Positions 1-7,807 of a stretch of DNA of 50,061 nucleotides are shown in pieces. The notes beneath the pieces were generated by a model. The model was given only the letters and a program-made list of their open reading frames with translations. It ran no database searches and was not told the DNA's origin. Positions within the stretch are counted from its first letter, which is position 1, and each line of letters begins with the position of its first letter. Made by a program: the position numbers and the translations under genes. Source of the DNA: Rhodospirillales bacterium CG15_BIG_FIL_POST_REV_8_21_14_020_66_15 (lineage in GTDB: Bacteria > Pseudomonadota > Alphaproteobacteria > Rhodospirillales > Casp-alpha2); contig PFFW01000023.1 of assembly GCA_002781745.1 (NCBI GenBank), positions 1 to 50,061 on the forward strand, written 5' to 3'.

Positions 1-398
1 CCCTGCACCGTTTCGGCGGCCAGGTCCTGGACCAGCGGGGCAAGCTTTTCCGCCGCCAGGTCGTAGACGAGCTGCGCCTGCGCCTGGGTGAACCCGGCCT
101 CCATCAGCCGCGCGTTGACTTCCGGGTCGGGCGTCAGGCCCTCCATCGCGGGCGCGATCCGGTAGCCGGCGGGATCGTCGGGCACGGTGTCGCCGCCGGC
201 GGCCCCCAGGCGGCGTTCGAGCGCCGCGTAGGAGCGGGCCAAATCCTCGACCCGCGCCTGGCCGGCCTCGGCGTCCCAGAACTTGGCCGGCAGGTAGTCG
301 GGCGCCGCGCCGCCGCCGGAGGGGTCGGGCGCGGGTTCCGGGGCGGCCAGCGTTTCCGGCGGTTGCGGTGCGTCCAGCAGGGACTGGGGGTCGGTCAT
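1..398 (-). CDS. Phage scaffolding / capsid assembly protein, C-terminus cut by window edge
   Basis: The frame opens at ATG 398 and stays open to base 1, so only the N-terminal ~132 residues are visible. A strong AAAGGAG lies 7 nt before the start. After a Pro/Ala-rich N-terminus, residues ~34-54 contain the pattern DYLPAKFWD followed by ARSYAALERRLG, which matches the start of podoviral scaffold proteins ('PEKFWD...SYxxLE'). Scaffolds of this kind shape the procapsid and leave before DNA packaging. The upstream Bbp19-like gene is expected to end in the ATGA at 398-395. The major capsid gene in this window lies upstream, at 7107, rather than next to the scaffold, which is unusual. The family call rests on pattern recognition. 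Confidence 0.72.
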   Translation of the reverse strand, partial: MTDPQSLLDAPQPPETLAAPEPAPDPSGGGAAPDYLPAKFWDAEAGQARVEDLARSYAALERRLGAAGGDTVPDDPAGYRIAPAMEGLTPDPEVNARLMEAGFTQAQAQLVYDLAAEKLAPLVQDLAAETVQ

Positions 399-708
399 GC
401 GTCGTCTCCTTTCGCCGTGGGGGAATGTCCGGGCCGTCGCGGCCCAGGTCGATGAGGTGGCAGAGATGGCGGACCAGGTGGCGCTGGCCTTCCAGATGCC
501 GAAGCGCCGCGTCGCCCGCGTCGGGGCCGAGGGCGCGGTCCAGGGTCAGTGCCTTCAGATAGGCGAGCAGGCGGTCGCCGTCGGGGCCGCGGAAGCAGCG
601 GGCGGCCAGGCGGGCGACCCGGTCCGCGTCCGTCATGTGCGTGCGGGCGGCCGCCGTGCCGGCGAAGTCCTCGGCCCGCCAGGGCCAATCGGGATCGTGG
701 CCGCGCAT
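395..708 (-). CDS. Bbp19-like phage protein with apparent 1-nt frameshift near its end
   Basis: ATG 708 overlaps the portal stop (TGATG). The frame reads a convincing protein to about residue 97, with ARCFRGPDGDRLLAYLKALT and LRHLEGQRHLVRHLCHLI, a pattern I associate with Bbp19-type proteins encoded beside podoviral portals. As the sequence stands, this frame has no stop and runs across the entire scaffold gene to the window edge. One extra C in the C5 run (G5 on the plus strand, 419-423) would move it into the frame that ends at 395 with TGA, giving an ATGA junction with the scaffold and ~104 residues. I therefore annotate 395-708 and treat the missing base as a sequencing error, a real mutation or, less likely, a recoding site. 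Confidence 0.55.
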
Positions 709-2306
709 CAGGCGGCTCCCGCCGGCGGGGCGGGCGGGGCGCCCGCGCCGAGCAGCGACGCCAGCGCCGCGAGTCCGCCACCCGCCGCGCCCTCGCCGCC
801 GTCCGGAAGGGGCGGCGCGGCGGGCCCCGTGTCCGCCGGTTTCAGGATCCTGGGCGGCACGCCGAAGGCGGCGGCGAGCGCCTGCGCCGCCTGCGGCACG
901 TCGACGATGGCGAGCGCCTGCGGGCCCAGGCGCGCCAGCCCGTCGAGGAACGCGAGGGTCGCCTGCACGTCCTGCTGCGCCTGGTGGCGGGCGAGCGGCG
1001 ACTTGTATTCCAGGTCGATGACCTGGCCGTCGATGCGCAGCGCCGGGACCTCGCCGCGGCGGATCAGGATCGACAGCCCCCGCGTGACGAGCGGCGTCAG
1101 CAACTCCGACTGCAGGCGGCCGAAGGTGGCGCCCAGCAGGCGCGAGATTTCGGCGACCCGTTCCAGCACCTCCGTCGCCGTCATGCGCGGCCCCTCGACC
1201 TGGCCCAGGCGGTCGGCCAGGAGCGCGCGGCGGATGGCGGTCCGCAGGTCCTGGAGCACGACCTGCGACAGGTCGAAGCGGCCCGGCGCCTCCAGCGGCC
1301 GGAGGCCCGCCGAGCCCACGGCCTTGGGGATGATGGTGCCCGGCGTCAGGCGGATGTTGGACGGGTTCAGCACCCCGTCGTCGTCCGCCTGCCAGATGCC
1401 GGTGACGGCGATCGACGCGTTCTTGAGGACCAGCTCGACGACCTTGTTGGCGGTCTTGATGTCGGGCAGGGTCTTCATCACCGGCGAGCGGCCGTAGATC
1501 TCGCCGGGTGCCTTGAGCCAGCGGAAATTGATGAACGGCGAACGTTCGAACCGCCCGGTCTTCAGCACGGTGGCTTCCCGGTCCGCCGCCGCGCCCGCCC
1601 CGGGATCGATCAGCGCCATGTAGTCGAATCCGCCCTTGGCGGGGATCAGGGCTTCCAGCACGTCGGCCGACGGCTCCTCCCCGTCGTCGGGCTTGCGGGG
1701 CTTCAGGGCGTCGGGCAGGCGCGCCTTGGGAAAGCGCTCGACGATCTGCGCCCGGGTCAGGCGGCTGGTGCGGAAGGTGGTGTCCAGGCGGCCGGACGAG
1801 TCCTCCTCGAAGGCGACCTGGCAGAGCGGCACGGCCGTGAAGCGAAAGGCCGACGGCTCGCCCGGCGGGGCGGCCTCGAACATCAGGCTCGCGGTGCCCG
1901 CCGTGACCAGGTCCAGGTAGCACTGATGCATTTCGACCGCGAAGTTGGAACGGTCGAAGTGGGACTGCAGGACCGTCGCCGCCGTCTCCAGCTTGTGGGA
2001 CAGGTCCGGGCGGCGGGCCTCGTCCACCTGGGTCCCCGGCATCAGGCCGAACCAGCGGGCCCAGGGCGGCGTCAACTGCGCCAGCAGGCTGGCGGCAAGC
2101 TGTTCAACGGCGTCGGGCGCCGTGCCGTCGAACAGGCGATCGGTCTTGCGGCTGGCGCCCGTGGTGCGGCCGAGCGCGGTTTCGCGCTGCGGCAGGGCGA
2201 AGTCGAAGCATTCCTGCCACAGGGGCTCCCAGGCGGCGCGCCTGTCGCGGGCCCGGCGGTAACGCCGCATCACGGCGTCCGGGGTCATCTCGGTCATGAT
2301 CGTCAT
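708..2306 (-). CDS. Portal protein (T7-like head-tail connector)
   Basis: A 532-residue protein of the T7 gp8 head-tail connector family (Head-tail_con). The portal ring at one capsid vertex is the DNA channel and docking point for terminase and tail. The N-terminus has the usual RYRRARDRRAAWEPLWQECF helix, and later segments (GEIYGRSPVMKTLPDIKT, EGPRMTATEVLERVAE) are typical of the family; length fits too. The C-terminus is a Gly/Ala/Pro-rich tail. ATG 2306 forms an ATGA overlap with the upstream small gene. GGGAG lies too close to that ATG, so the in-frame ATG at 2297 (10-nt spacing) is an equally good start. The 3' end overlaps the Bbp19-like gene by one base. Confidence 0.92.
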   Translation of the reverse strand: MTIMTEMTPDAVMRRYRRARDRRAAWEPLWQECFDFALPQRETALGRTTGASRKTDRLFDGTAPDAVEQLAASLLAQLTPPWARWFGLMPGTQVDEARRPDLSHKLETAATVLQSHFDRSNFAVEMHQCYLDLVTAGTASLMFEAAPPGEPSAFRFTAVPLCQVAFEEDSSGRLDTTFRTSRLTRAQIVERFPKARLPDALKPRKPDDGEEPSADVLEALIPAKGGFDYMALIDPGAGAAADREATVLKTGRFERSPFINFRWLKAPGEIYGRSPVMKTLPDIKTANKVVELVLKNASIAVTGIWQADDDGVLNPSNIRLTPGTIIPKAVGSAGLRPLEAPGRFDLSQVVLQDLRTAIRRALLADRLGQVEGPRMTATEVLERVAEISRLLGATFGRLQSELLTPLVTRGLSILIRRGEVPALRIDGQVIDLEYKSPLARHQAQQDVQATLAFLDGLARLGPQALAIVDVPQAAQALAAAFGVPPRILKPADTGPAAPPLPDGGEGAAGGGLAALASLLGAGAPPAPPAGAA

Positions 2307-2527
2307 TCTCCCAATTTTGTCTTGGCGCCGGCCCGGCCCGTGCCGTCGCCGTCCGTCCGTTGGTCCAGCAGGCCGCGGCGCGAGGTGGCGATCAGGCCGG
2401 CGCGGCCGCGGCGCTGGCGGTCCAGGCGTTCCAGGCGGCGTTGGCGCTCCTCGTCCTCGGGTTCGGGCGGCGGCGGGGGCGGCGGCGGGGCGGGCGGCAG
2501 TTTGGGCGCGCTGAAGATTCCACCCAT
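2303..2527 (-). CDS. Small proline-rich phage protein
   Basis: A 74-residue protein starting MGGIFSAPK, followed by a run of about ten prolines (residues ~11-21), then a charged EPEDEERQRRLERLDRQRRGR helix and a polar tail. Small proteins with this MGGIF-plus-polyproline layout occur just upstream of podoviral portals, but I know no function for them. ATG 2527 is preceded by AAAGGAG at 8 nt. The stop overlaps the portal start (ATGA), so the two are probably translated in a coupled way. High base bias makes several frames open here; the good ribosome site and overlap support this one. Confidence 0.7.
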   Translation of the reverse strand: MGGIFSAPKLPPAPPPPPPPPEPEDEERQRRLERLDRQRRGRAGLIATSRRGLLDQRTDGDGTGRAGAKTKLGE

Positions 2528-2581
2528 GGGGAGGCTCCTTTCCTGTCGGTCGATGAAGGGGGGTCGGGCGGGCGCGGGCGG

Positions 2582-2893
2582 TCAGAATTCGTCCGCGTCC
2601 AGGTCCGCGTCGGCGGTGGCGATGGCCTCCTCGGCGCGGCGGATCAGGCGTGCGATGCCGCCGTCGTCGTCGGCGCCGTCGGTCTTTTCCGCCCAGGCCA
2701 AAAGCCTGGTGCCCGTGTCGAGATGCGCCAGCGCCGCCTTGCAGGCGGCCTGGTGCCCGGCGAAGGCCTTCGCGTCGTCGGGCGCGGGCTGGGCGGCGAA
2801 CCCGCCGTAGTCGGCGATCGCCTTGCGCAGCAGTTTCGGCAGGTGGCGCCGGATCGACGCGCGCAGTCCGGAGGTAACGGGCAGGGATTTCAT
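2582..2893 (-). CDS. Hypothetical phage protein, 103 residues
   Basis: Not recognised. The protein is small, mostly helical-looking and Ala/Asp-rich: a basic N-terminal third (SGLRASIRRHLPKLLRKAIADYGG), a middle helix, and an acidic end (ADADLDADEF). Its start overlaps the stop of the internal virion gene by four bases (ATGA), showing it belongs to the same translated operon. It sits between the internal virion protein and the proline-rich/portal genes, so a minor virion or head-tail completion role is possible, but nothing in the sequence demonstrates it. Confidence 0.65.
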   Translation of the reverse strand: MKSLPVTSGLRASIRRHLPKLLRKAIADYGGFAAQPAPDDAKAFAGHQAACKAALAHLDTGTRLLAWAEKTDGADDDGGIARLIRRAEEAIATADADLDADEF

Positions 2894-3390
2894 ATTGTCG
2901 CTGTCGGTATGTTGCGCAGCAGATCAGCCGGGGATGGTTCGTCAAATAGGCTTGGCGTCCGTCGTATGCCGGACGTGAGGATGTTGCTGAACCCGCTCAG
3001 CAGCGTGTTGCGCGGCGTGCTGAGCAGGCTCGAACGCTGCGCCGCGGCGGCGGAATTGATGCCGTCGATGCGAAGCCTGTTCAGGCTGTCGCCGTCGGCG
3101 ATTGCCTGGTCGACCTGGCGGGCGAGGCCCGTGAGCAGGCTCGCGGCCGAACCGCCGGCGGCGCTGATGCCGCTGCCGGCGAAGCGCGCGCGCTGCGCCG
3201 CCTGGGCCTGGCGAAGCTGCTCGCGCTTGCGGCGGGTTTCGATCTCCTGCTGCTGCTGGATCTGCGCCACCTGCTGGCGGCGCTGGGCCTCGACCTGGGC
3301 GGCCTGTTGTTTCGCGGCGGCTTGCTGCTGGATGGCCGACAGCCCGGAACTGACGGCGGTCGACAAGGCAACGGCGGCGAATTCTGCCAT
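2890..3390 (-). CDS. Internal virion-like protein (Gln/Ala-rich coiled coil)
   Basis: 166 residues. An alanine-rich N-terminal segment (residues ~3-20, which could insert in membrane) is followed by a long Gln/Arg-rich helix (~22-65, QQQAAAKQQAAQVEAQRRQQ), then a Gly/Ser stretch and a polar C-terminus. Small proteins with this layout next to tail tubular protein B in podoviruses usually act as internal or ejected virion proteins, comparable to T7 gp14. ATG 3390 follows an AAGGAGACC ribosome site. The assignment comes from layout and gene order rather than sequence identity. Confidence 0.65.
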   Translation of the reverse strand: MAEFAAVALSTAVSSGLSAIQQQAAAKQQAAQVEAQRRQQVAQIQQQQEIETRRKREQLRQAQAAQRARFAGSGISAAGGSAASLLTGLARQVDQAIADGDSLNRLRIDGINSAAAAQRSSLLSTPRNTLLSGFSNILTSGIRRTPSLFDEPSPADLLRNIPTATI

Positions 3391-3431
3391 GGAAGGTCTC
3401 CTTCGGTATCGGTGTTGACGGACGGCGCGGG

Positions 3432-5333
3432 TCAGCCGTTGACGTTCACTTCCTCGGTCACGGACAGCAGGGTGAAGGGCAGGGGCGTGTCCTGTTCGAT
3501 GCGCCACAGCGGTTGCGTGCCGTCGCGCCGCCAGCCGAACGCGCGCACCGTGCGGTCGCCGGAAAAGGCGACGGGCGGCGCGTCCAGCAGGTCATCGCCG
3601 AACTCCCGGAAGGGCACGTCGACGAACCCCCGGCCCGTGTCCAGGCGCAGCGCCGACGCGTCCTTCAGGCGGTAGGTCGCGGCGACCAGGCGCAGGCGCC
3701 CGCCCTGGTTGGACCCCTGCAGCCCGTTGACCACCGGCGGCAGGGGCTCGATGGCGTGGACGTAGGCGAGCCCCACCTTGACCTCCGAGGCCGCGACGTT
3801 CAGGGCGATGCGGCCGTTCGCGACCACCGTGTCGCCCTGGACGGAGCCGTCGGCGACCACCTTGACCGTGCGGCTCTCGAGGTGGTCCAGGCCCGTCCAT
3901 TCGGTCTTGGCGGCGGTGTCCGTCAGGTGCAGGCCGCAGTCCACCTGCAGGCCGTCGTCGAATACCTCGATGACGTGCGCGGCCCCGCGCTCCGCCAGAA
4001 GGTAGATCGAGTCGCCGACCGCGCACACGGAGCGGAACGCCCCCTGGGTGTCGCACAGCGTCCAGCCGGTGATCTCTTCAGCCCGGTAGAGGGTCAGGGT
4101 GCCGAGCGTGCCGTCGGCCATGACCAGATGCAGGTTGCGGCGGCGGGCATCGAAGTCCTGATCCACGGGATCGCGGATCAGGTGCTCCGCCACGGTGGCC
4201 AGATCGCGCGACTGGTACGCCTGCTCCACGTCGGTGAACAGGAACTCGCGCAGTTCGCGCCCCGTGCGCGGCACGAACAGGGTCGCGCCGTCGACGTTGC
4301 GCGGCGGCACGAAGCGTGTGGCGGGGGAGCCGACGCGAGTCTGGCGGCGGATCTGCACGGACGCGGGCGTCAGCGGATCGCCGGTCACCATCCACTCCGC
4401 GCCCGAGGTGAAGACCTGCAGGTGGCGGCCCGAGAACACGGCGGAACACGCGTTGACCTGGTCGGACAGAAGGGCGAACTCGATGGCCTCGTCGTCCAGG
4501 CCGTCGCCCAGGTTGAAATTGAACAGGTCCGCCGACTTGGACATCCATATCTGATTCGGCAGGTCGCGCGAGCCGCCGATAACCGTACGGTCCTGATGGA
4601 AGGTCACGGTCGTCGGATAGCCGCGCACGGGCGAGAACGACTGCTCCTCCCAGTCCTTGGTGGCGGCGGTGCTGCCGAGCGTTTCCTTCACCGTCGCGGC
4701 GGCCGAGGTCGGCGTGGCGACGGCGGTGATCTCGATCTCCTTGCCGGCGATGCGGAACCGCGCGCCGACATGGCCCGCATCGAACACGTCGGCCGACGCG
4801 GTCACGGTGATCGCGCCCGTGGTCGCGTTGGTGGACAGCGTCACGTCCGCCGCCGCGAACTTGTGATGCGGCTGATGGATGCGGCCGTTTGTTTCCTCGA
4901 AGGACCAATCGGCGATCTGCCAGTCCGCGTGCGAGGTGCGGGTGATCTTTCGGGGTGCGACGTCGGGATGGACGACCAGAAGGGTATCGGCGCTCTGCAC
5001 CCATGCCAGCCTGGCCAATTGCGCTTCTGTCCACGGCGCGGCGACGGTCGCCGTCCTGACGCCGTCGGTGTAGACGTCGATCCGCTGATGGGAAAAGCAG
5101 AGAAGGTAGGTCTGTTCCGTATTGAACTCGAACGCCACCAGGCGTCCCGGTCCCGGCGCGGCGCCGACGAACCGGGTGCCCGCGCGCCGGGCGACGCCGC
5201 CCGTCGGCTGGATCACCACGTTGCGGAGCTGCGATGCCCCGTTGGCGTAGGACCGCAGGTCGCTGCGCCCCAGCAGGCGGGCCGATACCTCGCCCGCGGT
5301 GAAGTTGGATTTGAGTGTCGTCAAGCGGGGCAT
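3432..5333 (-). CDS. Tail tubular protein B-like structural protein (nozzle)
   Basis: 633 residues. The N-terminus carries the podoviral signature: FTAGEVSARLLGRSDLRSYANG, then LRNVVIQPTGGVARRAGTRF, as in T7 gp12-like and related tail-nozzle proteins. The remainder is beta-rich with many short repeats (e.g. TVTFHQDRTVIGGSRDLPNQIWMS), consistent with a beta-propeller-like nozzle. It follows tail tubular A with a one-base TGATG overlap, the classical gene order. Length is within the range seen for such proteins in alphaproteobacterial podoviruses (T7 gp12 is ~800). Confidence 0.88.
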   Translation of the reverse strand: MPRLTTLKSNFTAGEVSARLLGRSDLRSYANGASQLRNVVIQPTGGVARRAGTRFVGAAPGPGRLVAFEFNTEQTYLLCFSHQRIDVYTDGVRTATVAAPWTEAQLARLAWVQSADTLLVVHPDVAPRKITRTSHADWQIADWSFEETNGRIHQPHHKFAAADVTLSTNATTGAITVTASADVFDAGHVGARFRIAGKEIEITAVATPTSAAATVKETLGSTAATKDWEEQSFSPVRGYPTTVTFHQDRTVIGGSRDLPNQIWMSKSADLFNFNLGDGLDDEAIEFALLSDQVNACSAVFSGRHLQVFTSGAEWMVTGDPLTPASVQIRRQTRVGSPATRFVPPRNVDGATLFVPRTGRELREFLFTDVEQAYQSRDLATVAEHLIRDPVDQDFDARRRNLHLVMADGTLGTLTLYRAEEITGWTLCDTQGAFRSVCAVGDSIYLLAERGAAHVIEVFDDGLQVDCGLHLTDTAAKTEWTGLDHLESRTVKVVADGSVQGDTVVANGRIALNVAASEVKVGLAYVHAIEPLPPVVNGLQGSNQGGRLRLVAATYRLKDASALRLDTGRGFVDVPFREFGDDLLDAPPVAFSGDRTVRAFGWRRDGTQPLWRIEQDTPLPFTLLSVTEEVNVNG

Positions 5334-5902
5334 CAGGCGCGCACCTCCACCAGGGTGAAGTCGTCGATGCGCCCCGGCGTTTCCTGTTGGGCGTCGATCG
5401 TCTTGGCGCGCTGGAACTCCTGATCGGCCAGGCGGAACAGGGCCTCCGCCCGCGACGTGCTTTCCGTCAGCGGGATGCAGAACTCGGCGGCCAGGCGCGC
5501 GATCAGCGCCTGGTCGAAGAACGGGGGAAAGTCGATCTCGGCCGGGCGGAAGATGAACGTGATGACCACGTCGTCCGTGTCGGCGTGCAGCCGCCGTTCG
5601 GCGATGCGGTATTCCAGGCCGCGGCCGCGGGCGTTGCCGCCGGCGGAAAGGGCGCGCAGGAAGTTGGCCGGAAGCTGAAACGCCTTGGCGAAATCGGCGA
5701 CCGGTTCCGCTGCCAGGACCGGCAGGCGCTGCTGCGCCGTGGCGAAGCTCCAGGGGTGGGCCGACAGAAGGGCGTCGCGCACCGAGGGATACAGGTTGGC
5801 GGCGATCTCGGCTTCGGCGGTGCCCTCGTCGAACGAGGTGATGGTGGTGCCGCCCAGCTTCAGAAGGGCGCGGGAACACAGGGCGATCTGACTTAACGCC
5901 AT
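5333..5902 (-). CDS. Tail tubular protein A-like (T7 gp11-type gatekeeper)
   Basis: 189 residues, close to T7 gp11. N-terminal MALSQIALCSRALLKLGGTTITSFDE, SVRDALLSAHPWSFATAQQRLP and FQLPANFLRAL are hallmark segments of the family, which forms the ring between portal and nozzle. ATG 5902 is the first good in-frame start. A strong hairpin lies upstream (5945-5975) in the gap after the decoration-protein gene. The stop overlaps the next start by one base. Confidence 0.9.
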   Translation of the reverse strand: MALSQIALCSRALLKLGGTTITSFDEGTAEAEIAANLYPSVRDALLSAHPWSFATAQQRLPVLAAEPVADFAKAFQLPANFLRALSAGGNARGRGLEYRIAERRLHADTDDVVITFIFRPAEIDFPPFFDQALIARLAAEFCIPLTESTSRAEALFRLADQEFQRAKTIDAQQETPGRIDDFTLVEVRA

Positions 5903-5944
5903 GGCGGGACTCCGGGTGTGTGGGGTGATCGGGGATGCGCAAGA

Positions 5945-5975
5945 GGGGCGTCCCGGCGAAACGCCGGAACGCCCC
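5945..5975 (-). terminator. Strong hairpin after the capsid/decoration genes, probable attenuator
   Basis: Arms 5945-5958 and 5962-5975 form a 14-bp stem with one C-A mismatch and an AAA (TTT on the minus strand) loop. Read on the minus strand the hairpin is followed by CTCTTGCG, which is not a proper U-tract, so it may be a leaky terminator or an mRNA 3'-end protector. It lies 35 bases beyond the decoration gene stop and 43 bases before tail tubular A. T7 has its T-phi terminator just after capsid gene 10, so the position is suggestive. Confidence 0.55.
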
Positions 5976-6009
5976 CGCCGCGCCGTGTCGGCAGGCGGCC
6001 GGATGCGAG

Positions 6010-6279
6010 TTAGTCGATGTCCGTGCCGCCGACCGCGGTCAGGTCGCTGACGTCGACGGTCCCGCCCGTATTGGCGCTGACCAGGAAGATGCCGGCGGCG
6101 GGAACGCCGTCGGTGTCGACGTTGGCCATCACCATGTCGCCGGTCCGCAGCATGTGGGCCGCCTCGTTGAAGTATCCGGTGGTATCCACGTCGGCGGCCG
6201 GGTCCGTCGTGGCGTAATGCCACAGGGTGAAGCCGTTGGCGTAGCTGAGCACGCTCAGGTCCTTGGATTTGAATGCCAT
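6010..6279 (-). CDS. Head decoration-like small protein
   Basis: 89 residues beginning MAFKSKDLSVLSYANGFTLWHYATTD, followed by a Gly/Val/Asp-rich beta segment with MLRTGDMVMANV. Small beta-rich proteins with this opening lie immediately downstream of podoviral capsid genes and are annotated as head-fibre or decoration proteins. It starts 9 bases after the capsid stop with an AGGAGGCGACC ribosome site, so capsid and this protein are probably made together in quantity. The role is inferred from position and type. Confidence 0.7.
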   Translation of the reverse strand: MAFKSKDLSVLSYANGFTLWHYATTDPAADVDTTGYFNEAAHMLRTGDMVMANVDTDGVPAAGIFLVSANTGGTVDVSDLTAVGGTDID

Positions 6280-6288
6280 GGTCGCCTC

Positions 6289-7107
6289 CTAGCTTTCCAG
6301 GCAGCGCAGGGACACCACGCCCGACGGGTCGATCAGGCAGGCGCCCTGGCTCATCATGTTGTTGACGAAGTTGGACGCGCGGTCTCCGTGCCAGGTGATG
6401 TCGGTCTTCACGTCCTTGCCCACGGCATGGCCGACGGCGCTCTTGTGGTACCAGTAGCAGAACCGCACGCCGGCGTTCTTGGTCAGGCCCGAATGGGGAA
6501 TCCACAGGGTGCCCAGCCAGCGCTTGGCCTGGATACCGCGCCACGGCAGGTCCTCGGAGCCGACGAAGTCCATGTCCGAGAACTCGGGGATCTTCAGAAG
6601 GTCGGTCCACTGTTTCCAGCCGATGACGGCGAATCGGTCGCCGTCGTCGGGCACGTCGGCGTCGCCGAGCATCTCGAAGGCCGTCAGCACCTTGGTCTTG
6701 GTCAGCCCGTCGAGCCCGTCGCCGGCGTAGTTGATGCTGGTGTCCAGCTGCGCGACGATCAGTTCGTCCGTCTTGCGGCCGAGCGCGTTGGCGCCGGCCC
6801 GGGCGATGATCTGGCGTTCGTTGATGTTGGTCTTGATCTCGTCCAGCTCGTCCACCCAGTCGCCGGCGTAGTAGTCCTGCAACTGGCATTCGACGGGCGT
6901 GTGGTCCAGGTTCATGACCGGGACCATGCCGTGGCGGGCCTTGGTCGAGGCCGTGCCCTTGCCGACCTTCTGGAAGGTGGTGGACGACCCCTGGATGTCG
7001 TTCTTCGAGCGCACCGTGTTGCGCAGCTTGGAGCCGACGCGCTGGTACTCCAGGTGCACGTCCGTCTGGAAGTGCTTGATGAAGGATTGAGGAATGGATG
7101 TCGACAT
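6289..7107 (-). CDS. Major capsid protein
   Basis: 272 residues. The N-terminal MSTSIPQSFIKHFQTDVHLEYQRVGSKL and the mid segment GRKTDELIVAQLD...ALTKTKVL-type region match the capsid family found with T7-like modules in alphaproteobacterial prophages (the Phage_capsid_2 type of HK97-fold protein). Later segments include NMDFVGS-like, GIQAKRWLGTLWIPHSGL and a C-terminal WHGDRASNFVNNMMSQGACLIDPSGV. Length fits a shell protein without a delta domain. AAAGGAG lies ~20 nt before ATG 7107, which is rather far; a weaker GGAA is closer. Confidence 0.85.
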   Translation of the reverse strand: MSTSIPQSFIKHFQTDVHLEYQRVGSKLRNTVRSKNDIQGSSTTFQKVGKGTASTKARHGMVPVMNLDHTPVECQLQDYYAGDWVDELDEIKTNINERQIIARAGANALGRKTDELIVAQLDTSINYAGDGLDGLTKTKVLTAFEMLGDADVPDDGDRFAVIGWKQWTDLLKIPEFSDMDFVGSEDLPWRGIQAKRWLGTLWIPHSGLTKNAGVRFCYWYHKSAVGHAVGKDVKTDITWHGDRASNFVNNMMSQGACLIDPSGVVSLRCLES

Positions 7108-7324
7108 GTGCGATTTCCGGGTAACCGGACTCCTTTGAAGGTGATGTCGCGTTGGGGGGGCGCCGTGCCCGGCGGTTGTGGCGGGCGCGCGCGGGCGCCG
7201 GCCGCCGCGGGGGGCGTCGGGTTCTGATCCGGGCCCGCGGCGCGCAAACGGATACGCGCCCCCTGGGTTGTCCGGGGTGGGGAAATGAAAGGTGAGGCGG
7301 CGGGCGGCCGGCCCGCGCGTCTCT
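7108..7324. other. Intergenic leader between the broken secreted-protein gene and the capsid gene
   Basis: No coding sequence is seen in these 217 bases. They include a small perfect hairpin (arms 7300-7305 and 7311-7316, GCGGGC/GCCCGC) just downstream of the broken gene's ancestral stop, and an AAAGGAG near 7130. I could not identify a convincing promoter for the capsid genes, so capsid transcription may start further right or here at a site I cannot recognise. Confidence 0.4.
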
Positions 7325-7707
7325 TTACTTAACGAATTCGGCGCAGGCTTGACGAAGCAGGTTCAAGAACATTGCGACGACCGGCTCTCCGGGCGGGGCC
7401 TGCCTAACGAAGTCATTCATCGGCGCGTAAAAATGAAAGATGCTGGCCACTTCCGCGTCTCTGAGGCATTTCGAGATGACCGCACCGATGGCGTCTTCTG
7501 GGCGGATGTAGCTGATGGCATCTGCCAGTCCTTCCAGATAAACGGACCTTCCAGATAAACGGACTTGGCGTCGGCGGGATATTTTTCCACGTAGGTTCCC
7601 CGATCAACAAATTGAAAGGCGTTGAATTTGCCTTGCGCGTCGGCCAGGCTGCTGACCGCCGCCGCGCCGATAACCATGCCGACAATCAGTGAAACGAGGG
7701 GTTTCAT
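7325..7707 (-). pseudogene. Small secreted protein broken by a 17-bp tandem duplication
   Basis: ATG 7707 starts a clear signal peptide (MKPLVSLIVGMVIGAAAVSSLADA). As it stands the frame ends at 7417 after 96 residues, with a nonsense tail after KSVYLEG. Two perfect 17-bp copies lie at 7531-7547 and 7548-7564. Removing one copy restores the frame: KSVYLEGLADAISYIRPED continues through ISKCLRDAEVASIF and NLLRQACAEFVK to TAA at 7325-7327, a 121-residue secreted protein with two Cys in the mature part. I cannot name the family; the size, signal peptide and paired Cys loosely recall Rap1a/Tai immunity proteins, which is a guess. Slippage between the copies could switch the gene on or off. Confidence 0.8.
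7531..7564. repeat. Perfect 17-bp tandem duplication (2 copies)
   Basis: CTTCCAGATAAACGGAC occurs twice, head to tail, inside the secreted-protein gene. Seventeen is not a multiple of three, so the second copy shifts the reading frame. Confidence 0.97.
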
Positions 7708-7807
7708 GTCCAACTCCCGATTGCCCGAGACGCCCCGCGGGCTCGTAAGAACGTGAAAGAACGATAGCACAGGCGGCGCGCGCATTCCCAAACGAGACGC
7801 GCCGGCC

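Noticed and set aside
395-781. A 128-residue Arg/Pro-rich open frame on the minus strand
   Set aside because: Its composition is typical of a GC-rich shadow frame; the frame from ATG 708 is far more protein-like. Only its stop at 395 is thought to be used.
549-2810. A 753-residue plus-strand open frame opposite the portal gene
   Set aside because: It is antisense to well-recognised phage genes and has shadow-like composition (His, Arg, Gln-rich).
7300-7316. Small GCGGGC/GCCCGC hairpin as a terminator
   Set aside because: The stem is only six pairs and no U-tract follows on the minus strand, so it is not called as a terminator.
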